A stretch of DNA of 64,000 nucleotides. Origin: Oscillospiraceae bacterium. GTDB taxonomy: Bacteria; Bacillota; Clostridia; Oscillospirales; Acutalibacteraceae. The position numbers and the translations under genes are program-made. The notes below the pieces were generated by a model, which made no database searches, was not told the origin of the DNA, and saw only the letters and a program-made list of their open reading frames with translations. The stretch lies in assembly GCA_022483045.1 (NCBI GenBank), contig JAKVOA010000001.1, forward strand, positions 1,344,501 through 1,408,500. The letters run 5' to 3'. The stretch's first letter is position 1. Every line of letters begins with the position of its first letter. Shown here piece by piece: positions 60,773-64,000 of this stretch.

Positions 60773-62008
60773 TCAGGTTTTCAGCTTTTCCAGCCGAATC
60801 TGTGATACTTCCAAAACATAGACTTGGTTTGTGTCACGCAGAGCCACCGCACGCGCATTGCTGCCCGCACTGCAGGAACCGCCAGCTTTTCCATCTGCAG
60901 TACTGTAGGCCGTAACCTTGCTGCCGCATAGTGCCGCCATAGTAGAACCAGAGCAGGTCACGCTGGTTGGCACGCCGCTCAGCTGTGCCGAAGCTTTTTG
61001 TTTGCCGCTGGTGTCAACGGAAAGCAGAGTTCCTTCTGTTGCATTGTGAAACTTGGAAATACCGAGGACCGCGCCGCTGCTCTGCAGGTTCCACGCAGAA
61101 AGCTCACCATCGCCGTAAGTACAGGCATTTGCTTTTTTGCCATCGGCTGTCAATGCCACTGCCTGGGTATCGCCCACGGCCAGCACGCCGCCGTTTTCTG
61201 TATAAGTAACATCTAAAAAGGCGGTGTCACTGTAGGTTGCAACCGGTTTTACCGCCTGGTTTGAATTGAAATCGAGTTCATAAATTGCGCCGGTCAGAGC
61301 CCCGCCGCTTGCACCTACCGCAGTCACAACTGCCCGGGTCCCGCTGCTGTTGAGTGCCACCGCTGTGGGAGCGTACTCGGAAAATGAGTAGGAAAAAGCG
61401 ACTTGATTGTCCGGCAGATAAACTGTCAACTCGCCGCAGTAGCCGTCTTCCTGTGTCAGTAAAGCAAAGCGGCCATTTGTGCACACTGCGCCGCCCAGCA
61501 GTTTGTTGTCCGTAGAGGAAGAAACCAGGGTTTTTAGCTGATTCCCAAGCTGATAGCCTGTGCCGCCCAGATTATAGACCAGCACACGGTTTCCATTGAC
61601 TTTTAAAACCGGCTCTGAAAAACTATGTTTGCGCGAAAAGAGCTGCTTTCCAGAAGTATTGTAGGCACGGGTAGCGGTATCACTGGTGTAAAAAATGTCT
61701 TTCCCGGAAGAAATGAAATTGCGCGTCTGCACATTTTCTGTATCAAAATGTACAGGGTAGCCGTCGCCGCCGCCAATACCCAGCATCTGTGTCTGCACCC
61801 ATTCCGAGATATTCTCAGGCCGCAGGCTGTCGCGGTTGACCCACAGCGCCAGCACCACCGCGCAGACAAGCAGAATAGCAATAGCCGTATAAATACCGTG
61901 TGGCTTCTTCTTTTGTATTTTGCGTTTTTTCGCCGTACTGCCAAGCGGCGGCAGTTCGCCCGGCAGATATTCATGCTCATACCGGGTACGGTTTGCTTTT
62001 TTACGCAT
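60773..62008 (-). CDS. DUF5711 membrane-anchored beta-propeller-like protein
   Basis: 411 residues: a basic cytosolic N-terminus (MRKKANRTRYEHEYLPG, KKRKIQKKK), one transmembrane helix (about 40-58), then a long extracytoplasmic domain of repeated strands with alternating Gly/Ser/Thr. Recurring blocks such as FYTSDTATRAYNTSGKQLF and LTADGKKANACTYGDGELSAW give a seven- or eight-bladed propeller look. Function unknown. ATG 62008 has GGAGG about 10 bp upstream and overlaps truA by 8 bp. It resembles proteins annotated DUF5711 in Clostridia. Confidence 0.8.
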   Translation of the reverse strand: MRKKANRTRYEHEYLPGELPPLGSTAKKRKIQKKKPHGIYTAIAILLVCAVVLALWVNRDSLRPENISEWVQTQMLGIGGGDGYPVHFDTENVQTRNFISSGKDIFYTSDTATRAYNTSGKQLFSRKHSFSEPVLKVNGNRVLVYNLGGTGYQLGNQLKTLVSSSTDNKLLGGAVCTNGRFALLTQEDGYCGELTVYLPDNQVAFSYSFSEYAPTAVALNSSGTRAVVTAVGASGGALTGAIYELDFNSNQAVKPVATYSDTAFLDVTYTENGGVLAVGDTQAVALTADGKKANACTYGDGELSAWNLQSSGAVLGISKFHNATEGTLLSVDTSGKQKASAQLSGVPTSVTCSGSTMAALCGSKVTAYSTADGKAGGSCSAGSNARAVALRDTNQVYVLEVSQIRLEKLKT

Positions 62009-62759
62009 GCAGATCTGCCTCCTCATAATCGACGCGGTTTAAGTACAGGCCCTGCGGCGGCGCTGTAGGACCGGCTTTGCTGCGGTCGCGCGCGGCAAAG
62101 ATACTGGGAATATCCTGCGGAGTAATTTTTCCCTGTGCCACATACAAAAGGGTGCCCGTCAAAATGCGCACCATATTATACAGGAAGCCGTCCGCCGCAA
62201 CGAAGAAATATACAAAGTCACCCTCGCGCCGCACTTCTGCCTGCGTGATTGTACGGGTGAAACTGCCGATTTCACGTTTGTCCTGCGTACAGAAAGAGGT
62301 GAAATCGTGGCTGCCAAGGTACTGCTGGGCCGCCTGCTGCAGCAGGCTTTCATCCAGCGGATACCAGTAATGCAGCGCACGCCCGCGCAAAAACGGATTG
62401 CGCACCGGGGCGTTCCAAATCTTATAAACGTACTGCTTACCTTTACAGGAATAGCGCGCGTGAAACGCCGCTGGCACTTCACGGCAGCCGGTCACTGCCA
62501 CATCTGCCGGCAGAAAATGATTGACTGCCTGTACCAGCCGCCCGCAGGGAATCTGCCGCTCCGTATGCAGCGATACGCAGAACATGTGCGCATGCACGCC
62601 GGCATCTGTGCGCGAGCAGCCCTTTAAATCCGGCGTTTCGTGCAGCACAGACGCGATCGCTTCCTGTAAAACCTGCTGTACCGTAACTGCATTCGGCTGA
62701 ATCTGCCAGCCGTGATAGCCGGCGCCGTCAAAGCAGAGCGTAAAAAGAAGATTGCGCAA
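62001..62759 (-). CDS. truA: tRNA pseudouridine(38-40) synthase TruA
   Basis: Isomerises uridines 38-40 in the tRNA anticodon arm. 252 residues: LCFDGAGYHGWQIQPN at the start, the catalytic Asp in GCSRTDAGVHA, ARYSCKGKQYVYKIWN and the C-terminal FFVAADGFLYNMVRILTG. I start at TTG 62759 (AAAGGA 8 bp upstream, giving MRNLLFTLCFDG); the frame continues seven codons to another TTG that would include the Shine-Dalgarno. Position between ecfT and cvpA follows the Firmicutes ecfA-ecfT-truA order. Confidence 0.95.
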   Translation of the reverse strand: MRNLLFTLCFDGAGYHGWQIQPNAVTVQQVLQEAIASVLHETPDLKGCSRTDAGVHAHMFCVSLHTERQIPCGRLVQAVNHFLPADVAVTGCREVPAAFHARYSCKGKQYVYKIWNAPVRNPFLRGRALHYWYPLDESLLQQAAQQYLGSHDFTSFCTQDKREIGSFTRTITQAEVRREGDFVYFFVAADGFLYNMVRILTGTLLYVAQGKITPQDIPSIFAARDRSKAGPTAPPQGLYLNRVDYEEADLHA

Positions 62760-62794
62760 AGGGGGCTTCCTTTCTATCAAAATCTGTTTCCGTT

Positions 62795-63610
62795 TCAGCT
62801 GATTGAAGCCGGCACCATGACATTCAGTACAATGACCGCCGCCAGCAGCACCGCCCCAAAGGCCAGCGCCGCAAAGTCGGTTTTCTGCAGGTGCAGAATT
62901 TTCATTTTGGTCCTGCCCTCACCACCGTGGTAGCAACGGCACTCCATTGCCATAGCCAGGTCATAGGCGCGCCGGAAAGACGAAACAAACAGCGGAATTA
63001 AAACCGGAATCAGCGCCTTAATGCGCTGCATCAGCCCACCGGACTCCATATCGGCACCGCGCGCTTTTTGGGCCGACATGATACGGTCGGTTTCGTCCAG
63101 CAGAGTCGGCACAAAGCGCAGGGCAATCGTCATCATCATAGAAATCTCATGTACCTTGACATGCAGCACTTTCAGTGGCGACAAAAGGCGCTCAAGCGCA
63201 TCTGTCAGCTCGGTCGGTGAGGTTGTAAATGTAAGAATCGAGCTAAACAGAATCAAACTGATAATGCGTACCGAAATAAAGACTGCATTCTTTATACCGT
63301 TTGCTGTAATCTGCATGAAGCCAAACTGTACCAGCACCGGCCCGGTACCGTAAAACAGGTTTAATACCGCCGTAAAAATGACAATAAATAAAATGCCTTT
63401 GATACTTTTAAAATAAAGCTTTACCGGCACACCGGAAACTGCCATCAGCGCAAACGTGGCCACAACCAAAAGCGCCAGACCGACAAAATTCTGCGCGACA
63501 AAAATATAGACAATAAAGGCAATGGTCAGAACGAGTTTTACGCGCGGGTCCAGCCGGTGAATCAGTGATTTGCCGGGGAAAAACTGGCCCAGGGTAACAT
63601 CTCTGGTCAT
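62795..63610 (-). CDS. ecfT: Energy-coupling factor transporter transmembrane protein EcfT
   Basis: Shared membrane subunit that couples ATP hydrolysis by EcfA to vitamin-binding S components. 271 residues, about five or six helices; SLIHRLDPRVKLVLTIAFIV at the N-terminus and the two coupling-helix motifs, MSAQKARGAD and a following ARG-like FRRAYDLAMAMECR. ATG 63610 overlaps the EcfA stop by 4 bp, so the complex is co-translated. Its S partners are encoded elsewhere. Confidence 0.95.
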   Translation of the reverse strand: MTRDVTLGQFFPGKSLIHRLDPRVKLVLTIAFIVYIFVAQNFVGLALLVVATFALMAVSGVPVKLYFKSIKGILFIVIFTAVLNLFYGTGPVLVQFGFMQITANGIKNAVFISVRIISLILFSSILTFTTSPTELTDALERLLSPLKVLHVKVHEISMMMTIALRFVPTLLDETDRIMSAQKARGADMESGGLMQRIKALIPVLIPLFVSSFRRAYDLAMAMECRCYHGGEGRTKMKILHLQKTDFAALAFGAVLLAAVIVLNVMVPASIS

Positions 63611-64000
63611 TGGGCCGCGCCCCCTTTCTGCACCAGCGGCAAAAGCTGCCGCACGGCTTCCTCCATGGTCAGGCAGGTCTTGACAGGGTAGCCGTCATTT
63701 TTTAAAATTGACATGATTTTTGTAATCTGCGGCACCTGCAGACCGATTTTCTCCAGCTCTGCATCGTGCGAAAAGACCTTCTGTGTCGTGTCGAGCATCT
63801 GCAGGTGAGAGGCATTCATTACCAGCACGCGGTCAGCCACGCGCGCCACATCCTCCATGCTGTGAGAAACCAGCATGACTGTATTGCCACGCTCTTTGTG
63901 ATAGTCGACAATTTCGCTTAAAAGCACATCGCGCCCGGCAGGGTCCAGACCAGCGGTCGGTTCGTCCAAAATCAGCACATCCGGGTCCATGGCAATGACG
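63607..64000 (-). CDS. ecfA2: Energy-coupling factor ATPase EcfA (C-terminal part, cut by window edge)
   Basis: The frame runs in from the right edge: the visible 131 residues begin within VIAMDPDVLILDEPTAGLDPAG, which carries Walker B and the D-loop, then MLVSHSMEDVARVADRVLVM with the switch His. The C-terminal extension (about the last 50 residues, ELEKIGLQVPQITKIM) is typical of EcfA2. Walker A and the signature motif lie outside the window. Stops 4 bp into ecfT. Confidence 0.92.
   Translation of the reverse strand, partial: VIAMDPDVLILDEPTAGLDPAGRDVLLSEIVDYHKERGNTVMLVSHSMEDVARVADRVLVMNASHLQMLDTTQKVFSHDAELEKIGLQVPQITKIMSILKNDGYPVKTCLTMEEAVRQLLPLVQKGGAAQ

Overview
The window reads as chromosome of a low-to-mid GC Gram-positive anaerobe of class Clostridia, most likely an Oscillospirales (Ruminococcaceae/Acutalibacteraceae-type) gut or fermentation bacterium. 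Pointers are strong AGGAGG ribosome binding sites (with several TTG starts), a type III glutamine synthetase, a membrane pyrophosphatase, 2-hydroxyacyl-CoA-dehydratase-type Fe-S proteins, MetA carrying the acetyl-CoA-specific Glu111, YesM/YesN-type signalling and the DUF4250, C_GCAxxG_C_C and ecfA-ecfT-truA Firmicutes signatures. The genus assignment is inference.

Positions 1-6184 are accessory DNA: the mobilisation end of an integrative element (two small relaxosome-like proteins, a MobP2-type relaxase, a secreted C39-like peptidase that has lost its C-terminus), interrupted by a Dam-type methylase/restriction endonuclease pair. The restriction-modification cassette is bracketed by two identical 21-bp palindromes in direct orientation. 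About 800 bp of gene-poor element DNA follows, with a promoter, hairpins and a long inverted repeat, ending at the 3' end of a tRNA-Tyr gene; tRNA-Thr follows.

Positions 6480-16700 carry metA, telA and xpaC on the minus strand, then a 960-bp non-genic divergent region. That region holds a tandem array of 86/87-bp units, each with a Shine-Dalgarno and a 13-codon mini-ORF on the minus strand. A cytidylate-kinase-like gene, a three-gene cluster (activase fusion, dehydratase/double-cubane-like protein, alpha/beta hydrolase) and a metallophosphoesterase follow.

Positions 16700-29500 contain a peroxide module (thioredoxin-fold protein plus AhpC) facing a small CX6C-repeat peptide gene across a shared promoter region. 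Next come the Leloir operon galK-galT-galE, an EamA transporter, a YihY protein, three micro-genes around a WYL regulator, a D-lactate dehydrogenase, an AraC regulator, two small unknown proteins and a Nudix hydrolase.

Positions 29600-40400 hold mostly housekeeping genes: YjbQ, HppA pyrophosphatase, DUF4250, a C_GCAxxG_C_C protein, FtsH, GlnN (with an apparent terminator in its leader), a HAD phosphatase and a CBS/DRTGG-regulated Mn pyrophosphatase. Positions 40800-49000 form one sugar system: response regulator, histidine kinase, lipoprotein binding protein, double-ABC ATPase and two permeases, most like the YtfQRT-YjfF galactofuranose importer. A ThrE exporter, an unknown protein, a GH3 glycosidase and a four-tRNA cluster (Gln, His, Arg, Gly) come next. 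They are followed by a radical-SAM-like protein without its cluster cysteines, DegV, a ClpE-like unfoldase and the chain ecfA-ecfT-truA-DUF5711-cvpA-pgsA, which runs off the right edge.

The observations most worth a second look are the mini-ORF array, the palindrome-bounded restriction-modification cassette, the CX6C peptide beside ahpC, the cysteine-less radical SAM relative and the glnN leader hairpin.
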